The notes beneath the pieces were generated by a model. The model was not told the origin of the DNA and did not search any database. It saw only the letters and a list, made by a program, of their open reading frames with translations. From an uncultured Ruminococcus sp. (GTDB lineage Bacteria; Bacillota; Clostridia; Lachnospirales; Lachnospiraceae): a stretch of DNA of 64,000 nucleotides. Both the position numbers and the translations under genes were made by a program. Each line of letters begins with the position of its first letter. Position 1 is the stretch's first letter. The stretch covers positions 293,006 through 357,005 of the forward strand of contig FMEL01000002.1 in assembly GCA_900066355.1 (NCBI GenBank), in the 5' to 3' direction. Positions 28,197 to 36,187 of this stretch are shown piece after piece.

Positions 28197-28270
28197 AAGT
28201 CCTGTCATATATCATAACACATGAAATGTTTTTCGCATATCTTAAAATATAGATTCTCGGAGGTATGTTT

Positions 28271-29038
28271 ATGAAACCCCTTCTGGAAATCAGAGACGTT
28301 TCGCTCTCTTATCATACATCTGCCGGAGAAACACCGGCACTTTCCCACCTGACATTTGATCTGATGCCCGGAGAATTTCTGGCGGTTGTCGGTCCGTCCG
28401 GCTGTGGAAAATCCACTCTTTTAAATCTGGTCTGCGGACTTTTAAGTGCAGAAGAAGGCACTATACTGATGAACGATACAGTTCCCTCTCCCGGTGATCC
28501 GCGAATCGGATATATGCTTCAGAAAGATCATCTTCTCGAATGGCGTACAATCTATCAGAACGTAACCCTAGGTCTTGAAATCCGCCGGGAACTCACTCCC
28601 GCAAAGCTGAAATATATCGAAGAAATGCTCTGCACTTACGGACTTGATAAATTTCGAAACGCGCGTCCTTCTCAGTTATCCGGCGGCATGCGTCAGCGCG
28701 CGGCACTGATCCGCACACTGGCCCTGAAACCGGAGCTTCTCCTGCTTGACGAGCCTTTTTCTGCTTTGGATTATCAGACTCGCCTGAATGTCAGTGACGA
28801 CATCGGACGGATTTTGAAAAAAGAAAGAAAACCTGCCATTCTGGTCACTCATGATATTTCTGAAGCAATCAGCATGGCAGACCGGGTGATCATCCTGACA
28901 AAACGTCCGGCAACTGTTGCTCGTATTGTGACCATCGATCTCGGTCTTACCGACCGGACACCACTTTCTTCCCGGAACGCCCCGCAATTCAAATCTTATT
29001 TTAATCTTATCTGGAAGGAGCTGAATCAATATGTCTGA
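28271..29038 (+). CDS. ABC transporter ATPase (nitrate/sulfonate/taurine-type, SsuB/TauB-like)
   Basis: 255 aa. Walker A VVGPSGCGKSTLLN, signature PSQLSGGMRQRAALIRTLA, Walker B LLLLDEPFSALDYQTR and switch histidine LVTHDISEA. This subtype energises importers for nitrate, alkanesulfonates, taurine or thiamine precursors; the substrate is not decidable without the binding protein. The start is the ATG at 28271, six bases after GGAGGT; an ATG at 28265 abuts the ribosome site. The next gene overlaps by 8 bp. Confidence 0.92.
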   Translation: MKPLLEIRDVSLSYHTSAGETPALSHLTFDLMPGEFLAVVGPSGCGKSTLLNLVCGLLSAEEGTILMNDTVPSPGDPRIGYMLQKDHLLEWRTIYQNVTLGLEIRRELTPAKLKYIEEMLCTYGLDKFRNARPSQLSGGMRQRAALIRTLALKPELLLLDEPFSALDYQTRLNVSDDIGRILKKERKPAILVTHDISEAISMADRVIILTKRPATVARIVTIDLGLTDRTPLSSRNAPQFKSYFNLIWKELNQYV

Positions 29039-29855
29039 GCATTCACCTGCACAAAAGCAGTATCTTCTCCGTGTAAAACGTGAAAAAAATCTGATTCGCG
29101 TGTCCAGAATTCTTCTGTTTCTGGGCTTTCTGATTTTATGGGAGGTTTCCGCCCGTTTCGGATGGATTGATTCCTTTATTTTCAGCAGTCCGTCGGAGAT
29201 CTGGATAACTTTTCTTAAGATGCTGAAAGACCAGTCTCTGTTTACACATATTGGGATCACACTTGCCGAAACGCTCGTCAGTTTTGTATTCACGGTTCTT
29301 CTTGGTATCGGCACAGCCGTCCTTCTCTGGACATGTCCCAGACTTTCACATGTTCTTGAACCATATCTGGTCGTACTGAACAGTCTTCCGAAATCTGCAC
29401 TTGCTCCTCTCCTCATCGTATGGCTGGGTGCAAATATACGAACGATCATCGTTGCCGGAATCTCCGTTGCAATCTTTGGCTCCATCATTAATCTTTATAC
29501 AGGATTCCGTGAAGTCGATCCCGAAAAGCAGAAACTCATCCAAACGCTCGGTGGCAGTAAAAAAGACGAACTGACAAAAATTGTCCTTCCGTCTTCTGTT
29601 CCACTTATTTTAAGCATAATGAAAGTAAATATCGGTCTTTGCCTGGTTGGTGTGATCATCGGAGAATTTATCGGTGCAAGACAGGGACTCGGTTACCTGA
29701 TCATCTACGGTTCGCAGACATTTAACTGTGCAGGCATACGGATACGAACTGATATCGTAACACTCATTTTTTTGCCTATTTTCCGGCTATTCCAGAATTT
29801 CCCAGCAGCCCTTGCCACCGGCACCATTAAAACGAATTCGCCCTTCTTTTTTTAA
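29031..29855 (+). pseudogene. ABC transporter permease (SsuC/TauC-like), 3' end replaced at element junction
   Basis: The first about 235 residues are a normal permease of the BPD_transp_1 type, with helices and the EAA-like loop (LIQTLGGSKKDELTKIVLPSSVPLILSIMK). After LGYLIIYGSQTFN (about position 29733) the sequence stops resembling the family. It reads into the non-coding flank and antisense of the serine recombinase before a stop at 29853. The last transmembrane segment and tail are lost. No matching 3' remnant or binding-protein gene was found elsewhere in the window. Most simply, the integrated element inserted here and its other end has been rearranged. The importer is probably dead. 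Confidence 0.8.
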
Positions 29856-31616
29856 TACTTTTAATTTATAATTCGCTCCAGACAAACTACAGCCTATTTC
29901 TTTTGCAATCATTTTTCCTGTAATACGTGGATTCTCGCGAATAAGATCAACAACAACTTCGCGTGCGTCACACTGTCTGCTTTTATAATCTAATCTGTTT
30001 CCATAATCAACTCTGAAACATTTCTTATCGCCGTCAAAGATTTTAAGATCCATGCAACCTGTTACACTCGACAGACTGAAATATATTTCCATATATCGCG
30101 GATACACCACAATCTTGTCAACTTCTTCCAGCATATCATCAATCGTTGCCTTTTTAAACAGATCATCGTCATTTAGCCTGGTTTCTATTTCCTGCAGGCG
30201 GTCTTTTATGTTCTGCGTATTGGAAGTTCGCTCAGTTAACTCTAATATTTTCTTTTTGTTTTGATCTCGCTTCTTTTCCAGCTCTTCCTGTTTTGTCTTA
30301 TACATCTGATCTGTCAGCACACCGTCAATCAGCTTATCGACAAGAAATTTCATTTTTCTCTCGATGTCTTCCTGCTCTCGCTCCAGCTTCTCAATTTCTT
30401 TTGTGCCGTCCTGATTATTCAGCGACTTTGAAAGCAGTTTCATCATTTTTTCAATGATCTTTTTCTTATTCTTCTGATATTGATTGCTGCAGATTTCTTC
30501 TAAAACAGCGTAAAACTCATTTTCCGCAATATTAATGTTGTCGCATCCCTTTTCGTTTTCCAAGAACACTTTTCGCAGATTTGGCCGAGCGCGCAAATTA
30601 TCGGATCTGCCGAGTTCCAAATAGGAGCTACAAGCCCAGGTATATATCAGCTCGTGATTGCTGTGTTTTCGGTGCACTTTCCTCCAATAAGGCTGGCCGC
30701 ACATACCACATACTATTTTACCGCTCAGCTGATATTTTCCGGGATTTTTACCGATATCGTCTTCGCCGTCTTTTGTTTTCACAGAACGTTTATCAATCTG
30801 CTCATTCGCTGCATTCCAGAGCTCGTCAGATACCGTTCTCGGCACTTTATCTTCATGGATATATATTTTCTCTTTAGGATTTTTAATTGTTCGCTTGCTG
30901 TCAAAATCAAAGTGATATTTACCCATGACTGCAGTACCCTTATTAATCGGGTTTCTGAGCATCCTTAATATATAACTGGATGTGAATGGCTTTCCATCGC
31001 GATTGACAATTCCTCTATTTCGCATGATCGTAGATATCGTACGTGTTCCGTAACCTGCCGCACACAACCTGTACATTTCACGCTTAATTTCTGCCTCTTT
31101 CTCTACTAATGCTACACTTTTATCTGGCATACGTTTGAAACCGTATGCATTTCCAGGGAGCATGACGTTCCCACCATCCCTCTGGCGATTTCGGTGAGCA
31201 TTGTTGATCTTTTTGCTGAGTTCTCGGCTATATTCTTCCGCTAAAATTGCCTTAATACCCGTGATAAGAGCATCATCTGTACTGTAAAATTTGTTTTCTA
31301 TGTACATATAAAGTTTCTTCTGCTCTGTACACAGACGGTCTACAAACAGGTACCAGTCTTTAGTATTTCGCATCAGACGATCCTGTGATTTGATTACGAT
31401 TACGTCAAATTTGTCTGTCAGGAGATCATTAAATAATCTCTTGTATTCATTGCGGCCTTTTGCGGTAGTTCCGGACCGACTTTCCACGTATCGATCTACA
31501 AGAACCCAGCCGTATTGTCTTACACTAGACTCAGCTTCTGCAACTTGTTTTTCAAGGGCGTTTTTCTGGCTTTCTTCTTCTGTACTACACCGGCAATAGA
31601 TAACAGCTCGTATCAT
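29787..31616 (-). CDS. Large serine recombinase with C-terminal winged-helix domain
   Basis: 609 aa. Catalytic resolvase domain: VIYCRCSTEEESQKNALEKQ with nucleophile Ser11, then VIVIKSQDRLMRNTKDWY. The Recombinase domain follows (YGTRTISTIMRNRGIVNRDGKPF, GKYQLSGKIVCGMCGQPYWRK) with a zinc-ribbon CxxC, then a coiled coil (about 395-475). The last 60 residues (about 548-609) form a winged helix-turn-helix like those ending RecG/AlbA-type ATPases (AREVVVDLIRENPRITGKMIAKEIG), an unusual tail for this family. The ATG overlaps the TGA of the small upstream gene. Predicted to excise and integrate the element. Confidence 0.93.
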   Translation of the reverse strand: MIRAVIYCRCSTEEESQKNALEKQVAEAESSVRQYGWVLVDRYVESRSGTTAKGRNEYKRLFNDLLTDKFDVIVIKSQDRLMRNTKDWYLFVDRLCTEQKKLYMYIENKFYSTDDALITGIKAILAEEYSRELSKKINNAHRNRQRDGGNVMLPGNAYGFKRMPDKSVALVEKEAEIKREMYRLCAAGYGTRTISTIMRNRGIVNRDGKPFTSSYILRMLRNPINKGTAVMGKYHFDFDSKRTIKNPKEKIYIHEDKVPRTVSDELWNAANEQIDKRSVKTKDGEDDIGKNPGKYQLSGKIVCGMCGQPYWRKVHRKHSNHELIYTWACSSYLELGRSDNLRARPNLRKVFLENEKGCDNINIAENEFYAVLEEICSNQYQKNKKKIIEKMMKLLSKSLNNQDGTKEIEKLEREQEDIERKMKFLVDKLIDGVLTDQMYKTKQEELEKKRDQNKKKILELTERTSNTQNIKDRLQEIETRLNDDDLFKKATIDDMLEEVDKIVVYPRYMEIYFSLSSVTGCMDLKIFDGDKKCFRVDYGNRLDYKSRQCDAREVVVDLIRENPRITGKMIAKEIGCSLSGANYKLKVLKKEGRIRFNGAGGKGCWEILE

Positions 31617-31735
31617 ATATTGCCTTCCTTCTTTATCAATATGTACAGTTTACTTTTTTCTTCAGGAGTTATTAATTTCTCCTGCAGTAATAATTCTGCT
31701 AATTTTAATATAATTCTGTTCTCATTTTCGACCAT
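31613..31735 (-). CDS. 40-residue protein translationally coupled to the recombinase
   Basis: Short frame MVENENRIILKLAELLLQEK continuing LITPEEKSKLYILIKK, predicted to be helical. The K/E-rich second half with an ITPEEK turn is reminiscent of SHOCT-like short helices. Its stop overlaps the recombinase ATG (ATGA). A modest AGAGGA lies 9 bases upstream of the start. The position suggests a partner or regulator of the recombinase, but no function is known to me. Confidence 0.6.
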   Translation of the reverse strand: MVENENRIILKLAELLLQEKLITPEEKSKLYILIKKEGNI

Positions 31736-31736
31736 A

Positions 31737-32045
31737 GGATTATTCCTCTTACATACTGCTCAATAATTAGCATATTCAGTCAATCAACTTTCCGTCTCTT
31801 AACAGAGGAATAATCTTTATGTTTCCATGTTCATTTCCTCTATTAATCACTATTAATATGTTATTTCTGGTGAAAAATAGCAAAAATTCGCATGTTTATA
31901 GTCGTTATTTTATCTTTTCTATTCTTTTTATTTAATTTCCTCCTTTTTCCTTTTATTTACTATTAAAACAATACTTCAATCTATTTCAGCTTCTAGGATT
32001 TATGCTATAATGTTTATAGAATAAATTTACAGGAGGGAAAATAGA
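31737..32045. promoter_or_regulatory. AT-rich divergent intergenic region with promoter for the 32046 gene
   Basis: 309 bp without a gene between divergent units. On the plus strand an extended -10 TGCTATAAT ends at 32011 (TATAAT 32006-32011), about 35 bp before the 32046 start; the -35 is poor. AGGAGGG is at 32032-32038. No promoter of comparable quality was found for the recombinase unit. Confidence 0.55.
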
Positions 32046-32252
32046 TTGAATTATTGTGTAGTACTAAAATATTCACAAGATGATAAATGTTATATAATAT
32101 CTGTTCCGGATCTGCCTGGATGCATGGCGGACGGTGAGAGTCCGAATGAGGCTTACGAAAATGCTAAAATTGTGATCCGTGAATGGATAGAAACAGCTCA
32201 GGCAGCTGGTAGGACAATTCCGGAACCAGTATTTGGGCGGGATAAATTTTAA
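32046..32252 (+). CDS. HicB-like antitoxin-family protein
   Basis: 68 aa, translated from TTG with AGGAGGG eight bases upstream. The sequence follows the HicB partial RNase-H fold: YCVVLKYSQDDKCYIISVPDLPGCMADGESPNEAYENA, then a helix and EPVF. No HicA-type small toxin (dsRNA-binding) lies next to it. There is no C-terminal DNA-binding domain, so it may be an orphan or protein-interaction module. Confidence 0.8.
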   Translation: MNYCVVLKYSQDDKCYIISVPDLPGCMADGESPNEAYENAKIVIREWIETAQAAGRTIPEPVFGRDKF

Positions 32253-32283
32253 GGGGCAGCTACTGCCGCCCCTCTACTTAGTC

Positions 32284-32982
32284 TTACTCTGCTTCTTCTA
32301 TAATCTCCCTGTATAATTCCTGTATTCTCTTTTTATCATATTTTTCATATTTTCCTTTTGGTATTTTGGTCGCCCTATACACCCGATGTCGTAAATCCAT
32401 CCCTATTGAATGGTCCGTGTCGTTACTGGAGACTATCATAGTATAGAGAAATTCCTTTACCCATTTTGCATTTTTCTCTGCTTCCGCCAATAGAGAATTA
32501 CCTCTATCGATCGCATCGGCAATTTCTTCCGGCAAATCATATCTATCATCTCGTGGTGGTTCCGGAATAGGGACACCACTCTTGATTGCCTCTTGCAACC
32601 AGGAATCCTTATTACAGTCCAGTAATTCCAGGGCTATATCCATGCTCTCATTAGTCGCGGTGATCCATGGGAGTTCCCGAATTCCGACGGTGTAGCCGTT
32701 TTCATTGTGGCTAATCACGTCTATGTTGTAGGACAGGTCCATATAGTAATCCAGATCCTTCTCCGAAGCCTCTTCTGTCGGCGGTGTCGCGTTTTCCGTA
32801 ACCGCCTCCAGCCACTCCTTTTGTGCATCTTCTATTGTCGCCGGAATGTCTTCCCAGTTTTGGCAGCAGGTCACACAGCCCGGACAATCCGGAAGGGTGA
32901 CCGTGTAGCCCCCCTCTTCTGTATCCTCGATGATTGTTACCGGGTACCATGGACGCATATAATAGGTAATTTCTCTCTTCAT
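32284..32982 (-). CDS. Tandem HicB-like domain protein with C-terminal extension
   Basis: 232 aa. The first HicB-like repeat is at about 10-65 (PVTIIEDTEEGGYTVTLPDCPGCVT). The second is at about 80-140 (IDVISHNENGYTVGIRELPWIT), more diverged in the PxLPG loop. The remaining 90 residues are helical and charged and include HSIGMDLRHRVYRATKIPKGKYEKY, unrecognised. It overlaps the resolvase-like gene by 4 bp upstream, so the two are co-expressed. Two fused HicB folds without a toxin partner are unusual. Confidence 0.72.
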   Translation of the reverse strand: MKREITYYMRPWYPVTIIEDTEEGGYTVTLPDCPGCVTCCQNWEDIPATIEDAQKEWLEAVTENATPPTEEASEKDLDYYMDLSYNIDVISHNENGYTVGIRELPWITATNESMDIALELLDCNKDSWLQEAIKSGVPIPEPPRDDRYDLPEEIADAIDRGNSLLAEAEKNAKWVKEFLYTMIVSSNDTDHSIGMDLRHRVYRATKIPKGKYEKYDKKRIQELYREIIEEAE

Positions 32983-33608
32983 ATCTGCAGTTCTCCCTTT
33001 CTGTATTGATTTGCCAGCTTGTAAAAAGTAGTGCGTTTAAGCCCCGTCAGGTTCATTGCTGCGGCAGCAGTGATTTTGCCAGATACCCACCGGTCCATAA
33101 CTTCTATGTAATTATCCGGGATAGTAACGGAAGGTCTTCCGTAATCTTCCCATGCAGCGGATTCTTTCAACGTCTCGATTCCTCGCCATTGCTGCCGCTT
33201 AATACGTTGCCGCTCTTGCGTTATCACAGTAGTTAATGTCTGTGCGATAGTATCGGTGATAATATCATACAAGAACTCTTGATTTTCTGAAAACTCTTGC
33301 ATCGTCGCTGGCATATTTAATACCCTAATCCTGATATGATGCTCCCGGTAATACATCAATTCCGCGCGAGCAGCATATTTACTTCCTAGTACCGAGAGAC
33401 TGCATACAGTAAGTGTATCTCCTGGTTGCAATATTCTATTTTTCAGTTTTTGATAATTCTCCCTCTCTGGGAGTTTAGCGTGGACTTTGTCTTTAATGAT
33501 TTGACTGTCTTCCGCTCCATCAGATCGGAATTGCTTAATTTGACTGATAATGTTATTGGCGTCGGCATAATAATATGTATTGTGTTTGTCTGTGGAATTG
33601 TTACTTAT
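32979..33608 (-). CDS. Resolvase-family protein lacking the catalytic serine; non-ATG start
   Basis: The frame reads 209 aa. From about residue 45 it is a serine resolvase: YQKLKNRILQPGDTLTVCSL, ELMYYREHHIRIRVLN, then a C-terminal helix-turn-helix (AAAAMNLTGLKRTTFYKLA). At the N-terminus the family YYYARVSTKEQN is replaced by YYYADANNIISQI, so the catalytic Arg/Ser segment is missing. The best ribosome site (AGGAGG at 33613-33618) precedes ATA at 33608, not ATG; the next usable codon is TTG at 33431, which would drop more of the domain. It may be a DNA-binding regulator derived from a resolvase, or a decaying gene. Confidence 0.65.
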   Translation of the reverse strand: MSNNSTDKHNTYYYADANNIISQIKQFRSDGAEDSQIIKDKVHAKLPERENYQKLKNRILQPGDTLTVCSLSVLGSKYAARAELMYYREHHIRIRVLNMPATMQEFSENQEFLYDIITDTIAQTLTTVITQERQRIKRQQWRGIETLKESAAWEDYGRPSVTIPDNYIEVMDRWVSGKITAAAAMNLTGLKRTTFYKLANQYRKGELQI

Positions 33609-33724
33609 GGAACCTCCTATAATGTATGATCGGCGTACTCTGGATTGTTGCGGTATGTATATAGAGTATCTCTCCGGCCATTTCCTTCTATATATAATAT
33701 AAGAAGAAATGGACTTTTTGATTA

Positions 33725-33925
33725 TTATTGTAATTGATGAGCTTCTTTTAAAATGATATAGTCGTCAACGGCTACTTTAAAATCCGTTTTCAATTCTTCA
33801 AGCATTTCGCCGCAGTAATCGACCAATCCATTAATATTTTGCAGTTGCCCATAATAACATTTGTCTTCTGAGCTGTAATTAATGTTTCCGGTATATCTTT
33901 TATAATATAGTGGCTTTTCACTCAT
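33725..33925 (-). CDS. HicB-family protein (short form)
   Basis: 66 aa, ATG with GGGAGGAATTG upstream. The pattern YYKRYTGNINYSSEDKCYYG followed by INGLVDYCGEMLEELKTDFKVAVDDYI matches the HicB antitoxin subgroup with the GxVEFSxEDxxFxG motif. The C-terminal ribbon-helix-helix of complete members is missing. No HicA neighbour. Third HicB-like gene within 2 kb. Confidence 0.75.
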   Translation of the reverse strand: MSEKPLYYKRYTGNINYSSEDKCYYGQLQNINGLVDYCGEMLEELKTDFKVAVDDYIILKEAHQLQ

Positions 33926-33951
33926 CAATTCCTCCCTTTTTTATATCGCGC

Positions 33952-34369
33952 CGGGGCACTCTACCTTAATATATATAAAGCCTTATTTTTTTATAGGACT
34001 ATATAATATAAAGCTCAAACCCGGCTGCCAAAGCAGCAGCTTCCGCTGCTGTTCCCTCTTATAGCCTTATAGTAATATAAAGCTATAAAACGCACCTGCG
34101 GCAAAGCCGCTTTGCCAAGCGGATCTTTAAGCTTTATTATTTTAAGGTTTTAAATTTATTTAAGACCTAAATGACTACTTTTAGGTCATATAATTTAAAG
34201 CTTGTTAGTATTATTTTTATAAATATTATACAAATATTTATGTTTTTATATAACTTTATTCGTCATTTTTAACTATAAAATTAATGACCTAAATCCTAAT
34301 AATACTATATGGCTTTAGGTCATTTATATTTTTTGCTAAAGCCTTATATTTTTAAGGTAGAGTGCCCCG
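33952..34369. repeat. AT-rich segment bounded by 18 bp perfect inverted repeats
   Basis: CGGGGCACTCTACCTTAA at 33952-33969 recurs inverted at 34352-34369. The 382 bp between are very AT-rich and hold nested hairpins: TGACCTAAA/TTTAGGTCA motifs occur in two inverted pairs (near 34165-34195 and 34290-34322). TAAAGCCTTAT is directly repeated near both ends. There is no coding frame. It looks like an origin, a recombination site or a transcribed structured RNA; function is open. Confidence 0.7.
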
Positions 34370-34886
34370 AATCAGTGTCTTTTTCATCAAAACGCCCCGC
34401 TGAAGAAAGGAGAAAGTTGGCGGAGCGTTTGAAGAAAAATATATGAAGCACAATTTATTGAAGCCCTCCAGCTGGACGGGTGCTGGGGTACGATGTCTTG
34501 TTTGTATGATTATTGTAGATCATATGTTCGGGAACGTCTATTGACGTAATAGCCAAAGCTATTGTTGTGATAACCGCAACTATTTCTCTCATTTTCAGAA
34601 AATTAAAGAAAAAAAGTTATAAGAACACTTTTTTGAAATCTTGCACAATTTCCCCTGTCACACACTACCACATTTTATTACAACATTCACAAAAATCCGT
34701 CATTTTATTTTTCGTCATTTTGCACAACAGTATATTTAGTTTTCTAAATAAAAAATGAGTGTTCGGAAATCTATTCGTAAACTACAAATTGCCGAAAATG
34801 TTTAAAATCGCTGCAAACACTGCACTTTCAGAGATATTTGTGATAACATTTTTATTACAAAATAAGAAAGAGAGGCGTTGTGCAAT
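34370..34886. other. Non-coding spacer before the four-gene operon
   Basis: 517 bp, AT-rich. A frame around 34530-34758 with a short hydrophobic stretch followed by lysines lacks a ribosome site and a clean start, so it is not called. A GAGAGGCG ribosome site for the next gene ends the segment. No convincing promoter hexamer pair was identified. Confidence 0.4.
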
Positions 34887-35231
34887 ATGACTAAAGTTAT
34901 TGATTCTGTAGATTTCGGACCAGGAATCCCTTGTACTCATGATTCTGACCTGAACGAGCTCATGCGGACTATTTATGCGTATTTTTGCTATAAGGGCTAT
35001 CCGGCAGATTTACAAGCAAACATTGACAAGGTTATCCAGATTTTTTCCAAGGGAGACTGTTCTCCTGCTGATATCGAATGTCTCATGATGAATGCTCTGT
35101 CTACAGTTGATATGTGGGCCTTTTTTGAAGGTTTCCGTGCCTGCAGAGTCTTCACGTCTGGAGATATCTTTGATATGTATTTTGAGCTTCTAGATGAAGA
35201 AAATCGATACGAGGCTGACGATGATGAGTGA
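34887..35231 (+). CDS. Unknown protein, first gene of four-gene overlapping operon
   Basis: 114 aa, acidic, ending in a run of Asp/Glu (YEADDDE). The ATG has GAGAGGCG nine bases upstream; a TTG three codons earlier is too close to that site. It contains several aromatic and cysteine residues (IYAYFCYKGYPADL, DMWAFFEGFRACRVF), suggesting a compact helical fold. No family recognised. It overlaps the next gene by 11 bp, so translation is likely coupled. Confidence 0.7.
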   Translation: MTKVIDSVDFGPGIPCTHDSDLNELMRTIYAYFCYKGYPADLQANIDKVIQIFSKGDCSPADIECLMMNALSTVDMWAFFEGFRACRVFTSGDIFDMYFELLDEENRYEADDDE

Positions 35232-35451
35232 GCCGTGGGAAATCTTTCAGCGTGCATGGGAGCATGGTTTTAACATCGGATATCTGCAGGGCTATATACC
35301 GTTTATATTTACTCTAAATCGTTATTATTATTTTTCCTCCAAGGGGGTTGAACTGGAGGACGTGTACAAAAAACTATCAGGCGAAGGCTTTTTTGACTGG
35401 TACCTAGACAGGAAGGTGGTGACGAAGAATGAAAAGCAAAAAGAACTATGA
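35221..35451 (+). CDS. Unknown small protein, second gene of operon
   Basis: 76 aa beginning MMSEPWEIFQRAWEHGFNIG, rich in aromatic residues (YIPFIFTLNRYYYF) with a lysine-rich tail. The start at 35221 lies within the end of the previous gene, with GAGG nearby. Its size and the WEIFQRAWEHGFNIGYLQGY segment are similar in style to the first gene (both have a W/F-rich helix near GF), hinting at related folds. Function unknown. The end overlaps the third gene by 23 bp. Confidence 0.6.
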   Translation: MMSEPWEIFQRAWEHGFNIGYLQGYIPFIFTLNRYYYFSSKGVELEDVYKKLSGEGFFDWYLDRKVVTKNEKQKEL

Positions 35452-36187
35452 AGTGGCTGACATTCTGGAGCTCATCAAGATTTCAAACGAATTTATCGAG
35501 AGAAATCGCAGGGTCTATGAGCGACTTGCTGCCGGCATTCCCACTCAGAGCATTCTGGACGCACTGGTGCCGGAATTGGTCGATTTGTACGGAGATTATA
35601 TAATCCAAATAAATCAGTATGAGTCCGGCGAATCCTACATTACCCTGGCAATATTAGTCTCCAATGATTATGACATATCCGCTCATAAATTGATTTCTGC
35701 AGCCCGGCAGCGGCTGCTGGAAAAATATAACAATCAGTACGGGGACGCTACCTTGTCGATCATGGAATATCAATACAGTATCATAATTAATCCGGAAGTC
35801 CACCACTCCCAGGCTCATGCAATTCGAAATGGGAGCATACTTTGGAAAAGAGCCGATAAACGTTATATTTTGAATGCCATGATTCCGGAATTAGTCAATC
35901 TGTACGGAGATTATGTAATGCAGATTGTCCAGTACGCAGCGAGCCTAGCGGATATTTCGCTGGCTATATTGACCCGCAGTGATCTTGACGACTATGATCG
36001 TGCATTATTTTACAGGCAACGTCGAGGCATCGAACGAAAATATGATGATATGTATGAGGCAGGTACACTAACTATAATTGAATACAGTTATGATCCTGTG
36101 GCTAATCCGGAAGTGCATGATCCGGTAGCCGACATGCTCCGTGGCGGGGAAACACTTTGGAAAAGGGAGAAAAATAAAAATGAATAA
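35429..36187 (+). CDS. Tandem-duplicated protein resembling a degenerate MNT nucleotidyltransferase
   Basis: 252 aa with an obvious internal duplication. Residues about 45-145 and 147-248 align, each with PELV[DN]LYGDY near the start, then L.ILV/T, [TL]SI[MI]EY.Y, NPEVH and a closing LWKR. The order (helix, LYGDxxxxI, central strand, late strand, NPxxxxxxxxGxxLWxR) mirrors minimal nucleotidyltransferases. The catalytic GSx10DxD is absent: the first copy has QYESGESYITLAI and the second QYAASLADISLAI. It would therefore be a non-catalytic binding module. This relation is my inference and not certain. GGTGGTGA precedes the ATG. Confidence 0.65.
   Translation: MKSKKNYEVADILELIKISNEFIERNRRVYERLAAGIPTQSILDALVPELVDLYGDYIIQINQYESGESYITLAILVSNDYDISAHKLISAARQRLLEKYNNQYGDATLSIMEYQYSIIINPEVHHSQAHAIRNGSILWKRADKRYILNAMIPELVNLYGDYVMQIVQYAASLADISLAILTRSDLDDYDRALFYRQRRGIERKYDDMYEAGTLTIIEYSYDPVANPEVHDPVADMLRGGETLWKREKNKNE

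Noticed and set aside
28128..28208. N-terminal extension of QueH to the ATG at 28208
   Set aside because: Translates across the 27 bp repeat, gives residues unlike the family, and lacks a ribosome site; the TTG at 28127 has one.
34530..34758. Short plus-strand frame with a hydrophobic stretch followed by lysines, resembling a small membrane toxin
   Set aside because: No ribosome site, only GTG or internal starts, and a long unstructured tail; no antisense RNA signature could be supported.
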